NCBI RefSeq assembly: GCF_000935045.1
Contig: NZ_JYKS01000004.1
Location: 1 to 64,000, forward strand
Direction: 5' to 3'
DNA length: 64,000 bases
From: Pseudomonas sp. 10-1B
GTDB taxonomy: Bacteria; Pseudomonadota; Gammaproteobacteria; Pseudomonadales; Pseudomonadaceae
The notes beneath the pieces are model-generated. The model ran no database searches. It was not told where the DNA came from and saw only the letters and a program-made list of their open reading frames with translations. Every line of letters starts with the position of its first letter. Within the stretch, counting starts at the first letter, position 1. Shown in pieces: positions 1 through 8,806 of the stretch. The translations under genes and the position numbers were made by a program.

Positions 1-91
1 ATGCGCCCTCAGTTTGCTGCGCGACAGCGCGGCGCCAAGGCGGCGGGTGGACTCTCATAGAACTGCACATAACTTACTGATTTAGCAGGGA

Positions 92-182
92 CCCTGTGGG
101 AGCGGGCGTGCCCGCGAACACCGGCGCAGCCGGTGCCATGCACCGCGCTGGGTTCTTCGCGGGCGCGCCCGCTCCCACAGGG
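92..182. repeat. REPIN-type inverted repeat
   Basis: Two Pseudomonas REP-like ends (CCCTGTGGGAGCGGGCG and its near-perfect inverse at the right) bracket an inner hairpin ACCGGCGCAGCCGGT. The same family as the 120-bp array at 6.25-6.97 kb. The first 90 bases of the window hold no gene I can support; a short reading frame ending at base 60 could be the tail of a gene outside the window. Confidence 0.8.
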
Positions 183-304
183 TACGCAGAGCACCCAGCA
201 TCAGCTCTCTTCGCGACAGCGCAGCCCGATAGGCTGGGCAATCTCCCACAGAATTGCGCATGCTCGAGGGCAATGCGGTCGAGGTGGGAGCCGGCTTGCC
301 GGCG

Positions 305-329
305 ATGGGCCGCATGGCGGCCCTTTTTG
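305..329 (+). terminator. Possible Rho-independent terminator fused to a half REP
   Basis: GGGCCGC-atg-GCGGCCC followed by TTTTT, directly after a half-REP (gtgggagccggcttgccggcg). It would stop transcription entering from the left, before the SLC13 permease gene. The rest of 183-418 holds no other feature I can support. Confidence 0.55.
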
Positions 330-418
330 TTGCAGCACATCAACACGCCCTTCATCACAAGCTGGCACACTGGCTGCTAATGTCTATCGTGCCCCGTGTG
401 AAGGAACATCCCCTCCCC

Positions 419-2248
419 ATGAACCAAGAGCTGCTCTGGGTCCTCGGCCTGCTGGCCATCGTCATCGTCCTGTTCGTCATCAACCGCCCACGCATGGACG
501 TGGTCGCCCTGCTGGTGATTCTCGCCCTGCCGCTGTCGGGCATACTCACCGTGGAGCAGGCCCTGGCCGGCTTCAGCGACCCCAACGTGGTGCTCATCGC
601 CGCCCTGTTCGTGATAGGCGAAGGCCTGGTACGCACCGGCATTGCCTACCGCATCGGCGAATGGATGAGCGAACGGGCCGGCAACAGCGAGGCGCGCCTG
701 CTGGTGCTGCTGATGGTGGCCGTGGCCGGGCTGGGTTCGGTGATGAGCTCCACCGGCGTAGTAGCCATCTTCATTCCGGTGGTGCTGAGCATCGCTGCGC
801 GCCTGCAGCTCTCGCCCAGCCGCCTGATGATGCCCCTGAGCTTCGCCGGCCTGATCAGCGGCATGCTGAGCCTGGTGGCCACGCCACCCAACGTGGTGGT
901 GCACAGCGAACTGGTGCGCCACGGCGAGCAGGGCTTCAGCTTCTTCAGTTTCACTCCGTTCGGCCTGGTGGTGCTGGTGCTGGGCATCGGCTACATGCTG
1001 CTGACCCGGCACTGGCTCAACGGCGAAGTGCGTAAGGACGGCCGCGTGGAAACCCGCCGCACACTCCTGGACCTGGTGCTGGACTACAAACTCAATGGCC
1101 GTGAACGGCGCCTGCGCATCCGCCCCCACTCGCCGCTGATCGGCCACACCCTCGGCGAGTTGGAACTGCGCACCCGGCACGGCGCCAACGTGATCGGCAT
1201 CGAGCGCCAGCACAAGTTCACCACGCGGGTGATCGCCGCCGATTCCAGTACCGTGCTGCACCAGGGCGACGTACTGCTGCTCGACTTGTTCGCCAACCGC
1301 GACGACCTGCGCAGCCTGTGCCAGACCATGCAACTGGAACCGCTGCACTTCAAGGCCGCCTATTTCATCGATCAGTCCCAGGAGCTGGGCATGGCTGAGG
1401 TATCGCTGCCGCCAGGCTCGCAACTGATCGGCAAGAGCGTCCTCGAACTGGCCTTCCGTTCCCGCTTCGACCTCAACGTGGTCGGCCTGCGCCGCGAGCA
1501 GACAGCGATCGAAGAGCAACTGGTGGAAGAGAAGCTGCGCCTGGGCGACACCCTGCTGGTGGTCGGCCCCTGGAAAGCCGTGCGCCAGTTGCAAAGCAAA
1601 CCCAAGGACTTCCTGGTGCTGAGCCTGCCCGCCGAGATCGACCTGGTCGCACCAGCCCGCAGCCGCGCGCCACAGGCGTTGCTCAGCCTGGCGGTGATGG
1701 TCGGGCTTATGGTCAGCGGCGCGGTACCCAACGTCATCGCCGCACTGATCGGCTGCCTGCTGATGGGCGCGGGCCGCTGCATCGACATGAACAGCGCCTA
1801 CCGAGCCATCCATTGGCAAAGCCTGGTACTGATCGTCGGCATGCTGCCCTTCGCCCAGGCGCTGCAAAAAACCGGCGGCATCGACCTGGCAGTGGGCGGG
1901 CTGGTCAGCGTACTCGGCGGTGCCGGCCCCAGCGCCATCCTCGCCTGCCTGTTCGCGGTCACGGCGGTGATCGGCCTGTTCATCTCCAACACCGCCACGG
2001 CGGTGCTGATGGCACCAGTGGCTATCAGCACCGCGACACAGCTGGGCATGTCGCCCTACCCGTTCGCCATGACCGTGGCGCTAGCCGCATCGGCGGCATT
2101 CATGACGCCAGTGTCTTCACCGGTCAACACGCTGGTGCTGGGCCCAGGACAATACCGCTTCGCTGACTTCGTCAAAATCGGCGTGCCGTTCACCTTGCTG
2201 GTGATGTTGGTCACCGTATTGATGGTGCCTTGGTTCTTCGGCCTGTAA
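419..2248 (+). CDS. SLC13/DASS-family permease with two TrkA-C domains
   Basis: Inner-membrane transporter of about 609 residues. Hydrophobic helices at the N-terminus (about 5-190) and the C-terminus (about 420-605) flank a soluble middle of about 210-410. That middle carries two RCK/TrkA-C-like modules ([15 protein letters not shown] and [15 protein letters not shown]). This is the layout of bacterial SLC13 permeases of the SAC1/YbhI kind, which move sulfate, dicarboxylates or other anions; the substrate cannot be read from sequence. The conserved [15 protein letters not shown] stretch near residue 525 matches the family's SNT signature. The reading frame is open upstream to 254, but ATG 419 has GAAGGAA about 12 bases before it and starts directly at the first helix, so it was chosen. 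It stands alone, and the next gene on the strand begins 150 bases later. Confidence 0.85.
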   Translation: MNQELLWVLGLLAIVIVLFVINRPRMDVVALLVILALPLSGILTVEQALAGFSDPNVVLIAALFVIGEGLVRTGIAYRIGEWMSERAGNSEARLLVLLMVAVAGLGSVMSSTGVVAIFIPVVLSIAARLQLSPSRLMMPLSFAGLISGMLSLVATPPNVVVHSELVRHGEQGFSFFSFTPFGLVVLVLGIGYMLLTRHWLNGEVRKDGRVETRRTLLDLVLDYKLNGRERRLRIRPHSPLIGHTLGELELRTRHGANVIGIERQHKFTTRVIAADSSTVLHQGDVLLLDLFANRDDLRSLCQTMQLEPLHFKAAYFIDQSQELGMAEVSLPPGSQLIGKSVLELAFRSRFDLNVVGLRREQTAIEEQLVEEKLRLGDTLLVVGPWKAVRQLQSKPKDFLVLSLPAEIDLVAPARSRAPQALLSLAVMVGLMVSGAVPNVIAALIGCLLMGAGRCIDMNSAYRAIHWQSLVLIVGMLPFAQALQKTGGIDLAVGGLVSVLGGAGPSAILACLFAVTAVIGLFISNTATAVLMAPVAISTATQLGMSPYPFAMTVALAASAAFMTPVSSPVNTLVLGPGQYRFADFVKIGVPFTLLVMLVTVLMVPWFFGL

Positions 2249-2398
2249 GAAATGCCGGCGAATAGAGGCAATTTGGCATTATCCCGGCGGATCGCGGCAG
2301 ATTGACATCAACTACCTGACGAAACACACTGACACGCAATTGCCCCAGGTGCTTCAAGCCGTTGTCCTGGATTTCGTTTCCGCTTGCCGGTCGAGCCC

Positions 2399-3808
2399 AT
2401 GGTTTTTCCAGCCCAATCGCGCTTGTTGCCCTATATCATTCTGCCCTGCCTGACTTTTGCCCTCACCCTGGGCGGTATCCTGGCGCGCCCGATCGAGTCG
2501 CTGTCGCTGTTCTGGCCGGTCAATGCGGTACTGGCCGGCGTGCTGCTGCGCTACCCCCGCCAGGCCACGCTGATGGGCTTTACCCTGGTCTGGCTGGCCA
2601 TGGTCGGCGCCGACCTGCTGTGCGGCAGCGCGTGGGTCCCGGCCCTGTGGTTCAACCTGTGCAACATGGGCGTGGTGATCACCCTCTGGCAACTGCTCGC
2701 GCGCTTGCCGCGCCTGCACCGGCGCATGCGTACCCCTCATGGCGTGCTCAGCGTGTTCGCCGCCTGTGCCGCCGGCGCGATGGTGGCAGCCAGCATGGCC
2801 GCGGTGATGGCCGCGCCCTGGTTCCAGCAGTCGTTGCGCGCCACCTGGCTGGCCTGGTTCAGCGAGCAGTTCTCGACCAGCGTACTGGTGTTACCGGTGC
2901 TGCTGACAGCGCCCTCGGTACGGGCCCTGGTACGGGGTGGTGCCCAGGCCGTCCGCCTGGCGCCGCTGCTGGTGCTGCTGGCCTCGCTGGCCGTCAGCAT
3001 CGCCTTCGGTGGCCCTGGGGCCATTGCCTTCCCGATTGCCGCGTTGCTGTGGTGTGCCTGGACCTACTCGCCGTTCCTGGTTTCGCTGCTGGCACTCACC
3101 GCCGGCAGTACGCTGATCGTCGCGGTCGCGCAAAACCTCATGCACTTCAGCGTGCCGCAAAGCGAGCCCGGGGTAACCACGCTGATGTCGGCGCGCATGG
3201 GCATCGCCATGCTGGTGCTTGGGCCGCTGGTGGTGGCCTGCGTCAGCCAGGCCAACCGCAGCCTGGTGGCCCGCCTGGCGCATCAGGCCACCATCGACCA
3301 CCTCACCGGCGTGCTCACCCGCAGCGCCTTCACTCGCCGCGCCAGCGCGCTGCTGGACAGCCGCCAGCAACACGCCCAGGCGCTGCCGCTGACCCTGATG
3401 ATGCTGGACATCGACCACTTCAAGTCAATCAACGATGCCCACGGCCATGCGGTCGGTGACCAGGTGCTGCGCCAGTTCGCCGGCGCCCTGCAAGACCAAT
3501 TGCATGACGGCGAGCTGTTCGCGCGCATGGGTGGCGAGGAGTTCGTCGTCATTCTCCCGGGCCTTGCGCCAGACCGGGCCAAGTTCACTGCCGAACGCCT
3601 GCGCCGCGCCGTACAGGACCTGCACGTGGTACAGGCTGACCAGCGCCTGCAGATTACCGTGAGTATCGGCCTGGCCGGCTGCGCCGAAGGCATGCCAGCC
3701 CCCAGCCTGGACGAGTTGCTGGCGCGCGCCGACCAGGCGCTGTACCGGGCCAAGGCCCATGGCCGCAACCGGGTCGAGCAGGCCGAGCCGCAACGCCAGG
3801 TGATCTGA
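2399..3808 (+). CDS. Membrane diguanylate cyclase (MASE1-like + GGDEF)
   Basis: About 470 residues. The N-terminal 300 form eight or so hydrophobic segments with the MASE1-like opening SLFWPVNAVLAGVLLRYPR. They are followed by a GGDEF domain (about 300-465): DHLTGVLTR, MLDIDHFKSINDAHGHAVGD and the active-site loop ARMGGEEFVVIL. An intact GGEEF predicts synthesis of c-di-GMP from two GTP at the cytoplasmic face of the inner membrane. The place where an RxxD inhibitory site would sit, five residues before GGEEF, reads HDGE, so product inhibition at the I-site appears absent. An in-frame TTG lies at 2384; neither start has a clear ribosome site. The 3' end meets the convergent TSUP gene with one base between the stops. 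Confidence 0.85.
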   Translation: MVFPAQSRLLPYIILPCLTFALTLGGILARPIESLSLFWPVNAVLAGVLLRYPRQATLMGFTLVWLAMVGADLLCGSAWVPALWFNLCNMGVVITLWQLLARLPRLHRRMRTPHGVLSVFAACAAGAMVAASMAAVMAAPWFQQSLRATWLAWFSEQFSTSVLVLPVLLTAPSVRALVRGGAQAVRLAPLLVLLASLAVSIAFGGPGAIAFPIAALLWCAWTYSPFLVSLLALTAGSTLIVAVAQNLMHFSVPQSEPGVTTLMSARMGIAMLVLGPLVVACVSQANRSLVARLAHQATIDHLTGVLTRSAFTRRASALLDSRQQHAQALPLTLMMLDIDHFKSINDAHGHAVGDQVLRQFAGALQDQLHDGELFARMGGEEFVVILPGLAPDRAKFTAERLRRAVQDLHVVQADQRLQITVSIGLAGCAEGMPAPSLDELLARADQALYRAKAHGRNRVEQAEPQRQVI

Positions 3809-3809
3809 G

Positions 3810-4571
3810 TCAGCCGGCCAGCAAGTCCCACGACAGCTTGGCGATCAGCACGCACAACAGCACCAGGAACAACCCGCGCACAAAGCCCGCGCCCTTGCGC
3901 ACCGCCAGCCAGGTACCGGTCAGCGCGCCAAGGATGTTGCACGCCGCCATGGGCAAGGCGATGGCGTACAGCACGTTGCCCGACGGCACGAAGAACACCA
4001 GCGCCGCCAGGTTGGTGGCGATGTTCACCACCTTGGCCGACGCCGAGGCGTGCAGGAAGTCCAGAGCGAAGAAGCGGATGAACAGGAAGATCAGGAAACT
4101 GCCGGTGCCCGGCCCGAACAGGCCATCGTAAAAGCCGATCGCGCCGCCGATCAGCACCGCCAGGCACTGCTCCTTGCGGCCGATCTGCGCCGGTTTGTGC
4201 AACGTGCCGAAGTCCTTCTTGCAGAAGGTGTAGATGGCCATCAGCACGATCAACACCAGCACCGCCGGGCGCATCACACTGGGCGGCACCAGCGACACCG
4301 TGGCGGCGCCGACGAACGACATGACAAAGGCGCTGAGCGCCGCCGGCACGATCAGCCCCCAGTCCAGCGTCACCTTGCGAATGAACGAGCGCGCGGCGAA
4401 GGCCGTGCCACACACCGACGCCAGCTTGTTGCTGCCGAGCAATGCGGCCGGCTGCGCGCTGGGCAGCACGTTGAACAACGCCGGAATCTGGATCAGCCCG
4501 CCGCCGCCCACGGCAGCGTCGATCAGCCCTGCGGCGAAGGCAAACACGCAAAGCACAGCGATATCCATCAT
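3810..4571 (-). CDS. TSUP family (TauE/SafE) membrane exporter
   Basis: About 253 residues of almost continuous hydrophobic helices with the family's glycine-rich repeats (LIDAAVGGGGLIQIPALF near the N-terminus and GFYDGLFGPGTGSFLIF past the middle). TSUP proteins export sulfite, sulfoacetate or related organosulfur anions; E. coli YfcA has the same size and motifs. The frame extends to 4676, but the upstream part is hydrophilic and overlaps the divergent promoter, so the paired ATGs at 4571/4568 are preferred. It is divergent from the LysR gene at 4670, which is the obvious candidate regulator. Substrate unknown. Confidence 0.85.
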   Translation of the reverse strand: MMDIAVLCVFAFAAGLIDAAVGGGGLIQIPALFNVLPSAQPAALLGSNKLASVCGTAFAARSFIRKVTLDWGLIVPAALSAFVMSFVGAATVSLVPPSVMRPAVLVLIVLMAIYTFCKKDFGTLHKPAQIGRKEQCLAVLIGGAIGFYDGLFGPGTGSFLIFLFIRFFALDFLHASASAKVVNIATNLAALVFFVPSGNVLYAIALPMAACNILGALTGTWLAVRKGAGFVRGLFLVLLCVLIAKLSWDLLAG

Positions 4572-4669
4572 GACGGGGTTCCAGGCAGTGAAGACGCCCG
4601 CAAGGCTAATCAAAGTGCCGCACTTGTGTTGAAATGCCGTATTGCGAAAACTGCAACGAGGAGCAGGCA

Positions 4670-5575
4670 ATGGCATTGGACATGCTGCGGGAAATCCAGG
4701 CGTTCGTCAGCGTCGCGCACAAGCGCAGCTTCGTTGCCGCCGCCCGCGCCCTGGGGCGCTCACCCAGCGCGGTGACCCGTGCAGTACAAACCTTGGAAGA
4801 CAACGCCGGGAGCAAGCTGCTCAACCGCAATGCCAACGCCGTGACCCTGACCGAAGCCGGCGAGCGCCTGCTACCCCACGCCGAGCGCTTGCTGGATGTG
4901 CAACGTGATGCCGCTGACGAACTGGCCGCGCTCAGCGGCAGTGCCCAAGGCTGGATCCGCTTCGCCGTACCGCAGCTGCTGGGTGAACATGTGCTGCCTG
5001 GGGTGCTCGCCGAATTTTCCCGCCGCCACCCGCAGGTGACCCTGGACGTACAGTACAGCGACGAAGCCCTCGACCCGTTGCAGGGCAAGTTCGATTTCGT
5101 GGTCCGCGGCGCCTTCCCGCAATCGAGCGAGCTGATCGGCTACCCGCTGTGGGCCTACCAGCGCCACCTGTATGCGAGCCCTGCGTACCTGGCCTTGGCC
5201 GGCACACCTCATCACCCCGAAGACCTGGACGGGCACGCGCTGATCCTGCACACCGCTCCGCGCATCCTCAAAGCCTGGCACTTCTGCCGCGACGGCCAGA
5301 TCAGCAGCCTGCGCCCCACTCCCAGGTTGCGCCTGGGTTCAGGCGAGGCGGTCTATCACGCCACCCTGGCCGGCGCCGGCATCGCCCGCCTGGCCGCTTG
5401 GGTCGGTGAAGCGCAGGTCAAGGCCGGGCGGCTGGTACGAGTGTGCCCGCAATACCGCCTGACCTCCAGCAGCGGCCAGGACCCGCAGATGCATGCCGTA
5501 TACCCTGCCGGCGAGCAGCCGGCGCGCGTACGCGACTTGCTGGCGGCCCTGCGCCGCGCCGGCACTGCCCAGTGA
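4670..5575 (+). CDS. LysR-family transcriptional regulator
   Basis: About 301 residues. An N-terminal winged helix (REIQAFVSVAHKRSFVAAARALGRSPSAVTRAVQTLE) is followed by a substrate-binding domain from about residue 90. ATG 4670 is preceded by GAGGAG and begins at the usual LysR distance from the HTH, whereas the upstream ATG at 4634 adds an unrelated Cys-rich stretch. Divergent from the TSUP exporter (98-base gap), so it most likely controls that gene. The RFAVPQLLGEHVLPGVLAEF stretch is typical of the CrgA/DmlR-like subgroup. Effector unknown. Confidence 0.87.
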   Translation: MALDMLREIQAFVSVAHKRSFVAAARALGRSPSAVTRAVQTLEDNAGSKLLNRNANAVTLTEAGERLLPHAERLLDVQRDAADELAALSGSAQGWIRFAVPQLLGEHVLPGVLAEFSRRHPQVTLDVQYSDEALDPLQGKFDFVVRGAFPQSSELIGYPLWAYQRHLYASPAYLALAGTPHHPEDLDGHALILHTAPRILKAWHFCRDGQISSLRPTPRLRLGSGEAVYHATLAGAGIARLAAWVGEAQVKAGRLVRVCPQYRLTSSSGQDPQMHAVYPAGEQPARVRDLLAALRRAGTAQ

Positions 5576-5706
5576 AACAGCCCTCTGAAACGACTGTTCA
5601 AATTCTGCTCAATTTAACAGAGCCCGCCGTGGGCCTGGCTTGCAGCACTTTATCCACAGACCTACCCACGTTTTTTGTGGACAGATTTCCCAACGCAAAG
5701 AACGAC

Positions 5707-5901
5707 TTATCGCACAAACAGCAACGCCGAGTTGGCCAGCTTGACCAACTCGATCCACTCCGGCGTACTGATTACACCTGCTCGTTCCAGCGCCTCGGCA
5801 TTGCGCAGCGCCTGGTCATATCGCTGCTCATCCAGCGTACCTTCGGCGAGAAAATGGCTACGCCACTCCAACATGGCTGAGGTGCCTTTCTTGCATTCCA
5901 T
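5707..5901 (-). CDS. Small hypothetical protein, about 64 aa
   Basis: Unrecognised acidic, helical protein (MECKKGTSAMLEWRSHFL... EWIELVKLANSALLFVR). ATG 5901 has GGAG eleven bases upstream (TTGGAGTCGATACATTG); the frame continues to 5970 but without a better start. Composition looks coding: balanced charge, no REP-derived residues. Alone on its strand between the LysR gene and the REP array. No function is assigned. Confidence 0.5.
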   Translation of the reverse strand: MECKKGTSAMLEWRSHFLAEGTLDEQRYDQALRNAEALERAGVISTPEWIELVKLANSALLFVR

Positions 5902-6070
5902 CAATGTATCGACTCCAAGGCAAAAGACCGGCCCGAATGTGCGGCGGCAGACTACACGAGGCTTTTGCACTTGAGAATGACTTGCAGCTACCGCTGGTCA
6001 GCAGTACCACGAAGAGGGGGTGGGCCCGCCCGGGGAATAGGCAGGCCGCAGGGGATATAGGGGATGAATG

Positions 6071-6154
6071 TCAGCTTGGCGGAATGGTGCCAAGAATACC
6101 AATCAGAATGGTCAGTAGCAGAAAACCACCCAGGAACAGCGCCAGCTTGCCCAT
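6071..6154 (-). CDS. Candidate 27-residue single-pass membrane peptide
   Basis: A 28-codon frame from ATG 6154 to TGA. It encodes MGKLALFLGGFLLLT followed by ILIGILGTIPPS, which is one hydrophobic helix with a short basic N-terminus. It is preceded by AGAGG five bases before the ATG, an excellent Shine-Dalgarno. Too short for ordinary gene calling. Its function is unknown, but the composition resembles regulatory membrane micropeptides of the KdpF or CydX kind. Confidence 0.5.
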   Translation of the reverse strand: MGKLALFLGGFLLLTILIGILGTIPPS

Positions 6155-6250
6155 CGGAACCTCTACAGTCGTGATGCGGGGATGGGCACATTTTCGGGCT
6201 TGGGCTGATACGGTTACAGATTCAGGTTTGCGGAAAAAAAGCGGATCAGA

Positions 6251-6970
6251 TGTGTGGGAGCGGGTTCACCCGCGAAGAGTCCAACGCGTTGGATGGCACC
6301 GGCTTTGCCGGTGTTCGCGGCTAAAGCCGCTCCCACAGGTAATAGCGTGCGCCCGAAACCTGCACAGTACCTGTGTAGGAGCGGGCTTGCCCGCGAAGAA
6401 TCCAACGCGGTGGATGGCACCGGCTTTGCCGGTGTTCGCGGCTAAAGCCGCTCCTACACGGGTAGCGTGCGCCCGAAACCTGCACAGCACCTGTGTGGGA
6501 GCGGGTTCACCCGCGAAGAATCCAACGCGGTGGCTGGCACCGGCTGCGCCGGTGTTCGCGGCTAAAGCCGCTCCCACGGGTATAGCGTGCGCCCGAAACC
6601 TGCACAGCACCTGTGTAGGAGCGGGCTTGCCCGCGAAGAATCCAACGCGGTGGATGGCACCGGCTTTGCCGGTGTTCGCGGCTAAAGCCGCTCCTACACG
6701 GGTAGCGTGCGCCCGAAACCTGCACAGCACCTGTGGGAGCGGGCTTGCCCGCGAAGCATCCCGCGCGGTGGATGGCACCGGCTTTGCCGGTGTTCGCGGC
6801 TAAAGCCGCTCCCACAGGCAATAGCGTGCGCCCGAAACCTGCACAGTACCTGTGTGGGAGCGGGTTCACCCGCGAAGAGTCCAACGCGTTGGATGGCACC
6901 GGCTTTGCCGGTGTTCGCGGCTAAAGCCGCTCCCACAGGTAATAGCGTGCGCCCGAAACCTGCACAGTAC
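6251..6970. repeat. Six-unit tandem REPIN array, 120-bp period
   Basis: Six consecutive units begin near 6251, 6371, 6491, 6611, 6731 and 6852. Each has a REP arm (tgtgggagcgggttcac or tgtaggagcgggcttgc), an inner hairpin ACCGGCTTTGCCGGT, an inverse REP arm (gcggctaaagccgctccc) and a linker (agcgtgcgcccgaaacctgc). Units 1 and 6 read as identical, and so do units 2 and 4. Where the left arm has gtaggag the right arm has ctcctac, so the stem pairing is kept. The array ends 12 bases after the stop codon of the convergent cfa gene. Confidence 0.9.
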
Positions 6971-6982
6971 CAGGGGGCGCGT

Positions 6983-8137
6983 TCAACTTACCCGCTGGTA
7001 ACCACCGACTACCCCGCCCCGCGACAGCACCCACTGCCATAACTGGATATCCCGCGCCCGGAATGCCCCCGCGCACGACAACAGGTAGTACCGCCACATG
7101 CGCCGGAAACGCTCGCCCAGCTCACTGGCGAAGTACTGCCAGTGGGCCTCAAAGTTGGCGTACCAGGCCATCAGCGTGCGGTCGTAGTCAGCGCCGAAGT
7201 TGTGCAGGTCCTCGACCACCAGCAAGCCATCGGCGGCATCGCCGATCTGGCCGATCGAGGGCAGGTCGCCATTGGGGAAGATGTACTTGTCGATCCACCG
7301 GTCAGGCACGTCGCGCCGCCGGTTCTTGCCGATGGTATGCAGCAATAGCAGGCCTTCGTCATCCAGGCAGCGCGCTGCAACCTCCATGAAGGTGCGATGA
7401 TTCTTGCGCCCCACGTGCTCGAACATGCCAATGCTGACGATGCGATCGAAGCGCTCGTCCAGTTCCCGGTAATCCTGCAGTCGGAACTCGAGCGGCAAGC
7501 CCTTGTAGCGTTTCTGCGCCCACTCGCATTGCTCGCGGGAAATCGTCACCCCCACGCACTCCACCCCGTAATGCTCGGCGGCATAGCCCATGAAGCTGCC
7601 CCAGCCACAGCCAATGTCGAGCACACGCATGCCCGGTTGCAGGCCCAGCTTGCGGCAAATCAGGTCAAGCTTGGCCGTCTGGGCCTGGGCCAGGTTGTCG
7701 GCGTCTTTCCAGTAGGCACAGGTGTAGGCCATGCGCGGGTCGAGCATGGCCGCATAGAAGTCGTTGCCCAAGTCATAGTGGCGTTCGCCAACGGTCCAGG
7801 CGCGCTGCCGCGTCTGCCGGTTCAGCAGGCGCGCCTGCAAAGCATGCCAGATCAGCGCTGTCGGGCTGACTTGGTCGGGCACCTGGGCCCGCAGTAAACG
7901 GCTGAAAAACTCATCCAGTTGCTCACAGTCCCAAGCGCCGTCCATATAGGCCTCGCCCAGGCCGAGGTTGCCCTGGGCCAGGGCGCGCCGGGGCACATCA
8001 GCATCGTGCAGCAACATGTCCCACGGTGCCTCGCCTTCCAGGCCAAGGCCGGCCTGGGCGAGCAGCGAGCGGGCGAAACGGGTGGTGCGGTCATCCTGCG
8101 CGGGGTCGCGCAAGTCGGTGGAAAGCTCGGAAGGCAT
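6983..8137 (-). CDS. cfa: Cyclopropane-fatty-acyl-phospholipid synthase
   Basis: 384 residues, the usual length of Cfa (E. coli 382). It transfers a methylene from S-adenosylmethionine to cis double bonds of membrane phospholipid acyl chains. The SAM pocket VLDIGCGWGSFMGYAAE (about 165-180) is clear. Other Cfa marks are GERHYDLGNDFYAAMLD, MAYTCAYWK, the ISREQCEWAQKR helix, GMFEHVGRKNH and DRWIDKYIFPNGDLPS. The frame runs on upstream to 8470, but ATG 8137 has AAGGA six bases before it and matches the family start, so the extension is the shadow of the next gene. It follows the 8175-8600 gene by 37 bases and is probably co-transcribed. In pseudomonads this class of gene is usually RpoS-controlled; I did not identify the promoter. 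Confidence 0.93.
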   Translation of the reverse strand: MPSELSTDLRDPAQDDRTTRFARSLLAQAGLGLEGEAPWDMLLHDADVPRRALAQGNLGLGEAYMDGAWDCEQLDEFFSRLLRAQVPDQVSPTALIWHALQARLLNRQTRQRAWTVGERHYDLGNDFYAAMLDPRMAYTCAYWKDADNLAQAQTAKLDLICRKLGLQPGMRVLDIGCGWGSFMGYAAEHYGVECVGVTISREQCEWAQKRYKGLPLEFRLQDYRELDERFDRIVSIGMFEHVGRKNHRTFMEVAARCLDDEGLLLLHTIGKNRRRDVPDRWIDKYIFPNGDLPSIGQIGDAADGLLVVEDLHNFGADYDRTLMAWYANFEAHWQYFASELGERFRRMWRYYLLSCAGAFRARDIQLWQWVLSRGGVVGGYQRVS

Positions 8138-8174
8138 GGTGTGTCCTTGTCGGTATTGGAGATCGGACGCGCAA

Positions 8175-8600
8175 TCAGTGTTGGTGCGGGCCCTGGTGCA
8201 ATTGCAGCACCACTTCCAGTTCCTTGCGCAGCCACGGCTGCTCGATCTGGGGCAAACGGGCTTCGAGTTGGCGAGCCACCCAGCGCTGGCCCCGGGCAAT
8301 GAACTGCAAGCGCTCATGCACATCGGTGATGGCCATGGCCTTGGCATAAAATTCGCCAATGCCGCCGCCGGGCTTGGCACCGAGACGTTCAAGGCAATGG
8401 CGCAGGCGTCGGCAGCTTTCTGCCTCGCCGTCGTGCAGTTGCTCCAGGCGCCGCAGCAGCGTCGGGTCATCGGTTTCGCGAGCGCTGTCGAGCATCAGCC
8501 GGGCGCCAGCCCGCTCGGCGCGCATCAGCATGCGCAGCCAGTCGATCAGGTCATCGGTGGGTAGTTGAGAGAGGGTCGGTACTTCACAAGCATGCGACAT
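8175..8600 (-). CDS. Helical protein, DUF6306-like, upstream of cfa
   Basis: 141 residues, strongly helical and rich in Arg, Glu and Leu, with E/H-rich helices (MLMRAERAGARLMLDSARE, RRLEQLHDGEAESCRRL) that recall a ferritin-like or hemerythrin-like bundle. I recall proteins of this kind (DUF6306) beside pseudomonad cfa genes, but the family name is from memory. ATG 8600 has GGAG seven bases upstream. First gene of a probable two-gene unit with cfa, so a role in membrane lipid modification or stationary-phase stress is inferred from context only. Confidence 0.7.
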   Translation of the reverse strand: MSHACEVPTLSQLPTDDLIDWLRMLMRAERAGARLMLDSARETDDPTLLRRLEQLHDGEAESCRRLRHCLERLGAKPGGGIGEFYAKAMAITDVHERLQFIARGQRWVARQLEARLPQIEQPWLRKELEVVLQLHQGPHQH

Positions 8601-8806
8601 GAGTAAACTCCTGAAGCCGCTCTGGAACGCGGCGACGGAAGGAGCTTAGAGCCATGGCACACTGAAATTAATTGAAATTAAATGGGCCTTGACTGCAATA
8701 AAACGAATATAAAGGCCGCTCTCAGGAATTTGCTGCAACTTTTTTGCATTCATCCACCCTGTGCTAGGTTCAAGTCCTCGAATCTGCCTAGTAGGACCAC
8801 CTCGCC

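Noticed and set aside
1..60. A 19-codon frame at the left edge
   Set aside because: Too little sequence to tell a gene tail from chance.
5904..6803. A 299-codon frame on the plus strand through the REP array
   Set aside because: The peptide is a translation of the 120-bp repeats (the same AGLPAKNPTRWMAPA phrase recurs); no start site.
6251..6970. Regularly spaced repeats that could suggest a CRISPR array
   Set aside because: The unit is 120 bp with an internal inverted repeat and no unique spacers; no cas gene is nearby. It is a REPIN array.
8138..8470. N-terminal extension of the cfa reading frame
   Set aside because: It overlaps the upstream gene; the inner ATG has a proper ribosome site and matches the family length.
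8663..8682. Direct repeat TGAAATTAAT/TGAAATTAAA in the cfa/isochorismatase gap
   Set aside because: Could be an operator, but it is AT-rich and short with no second example, so it was not called.
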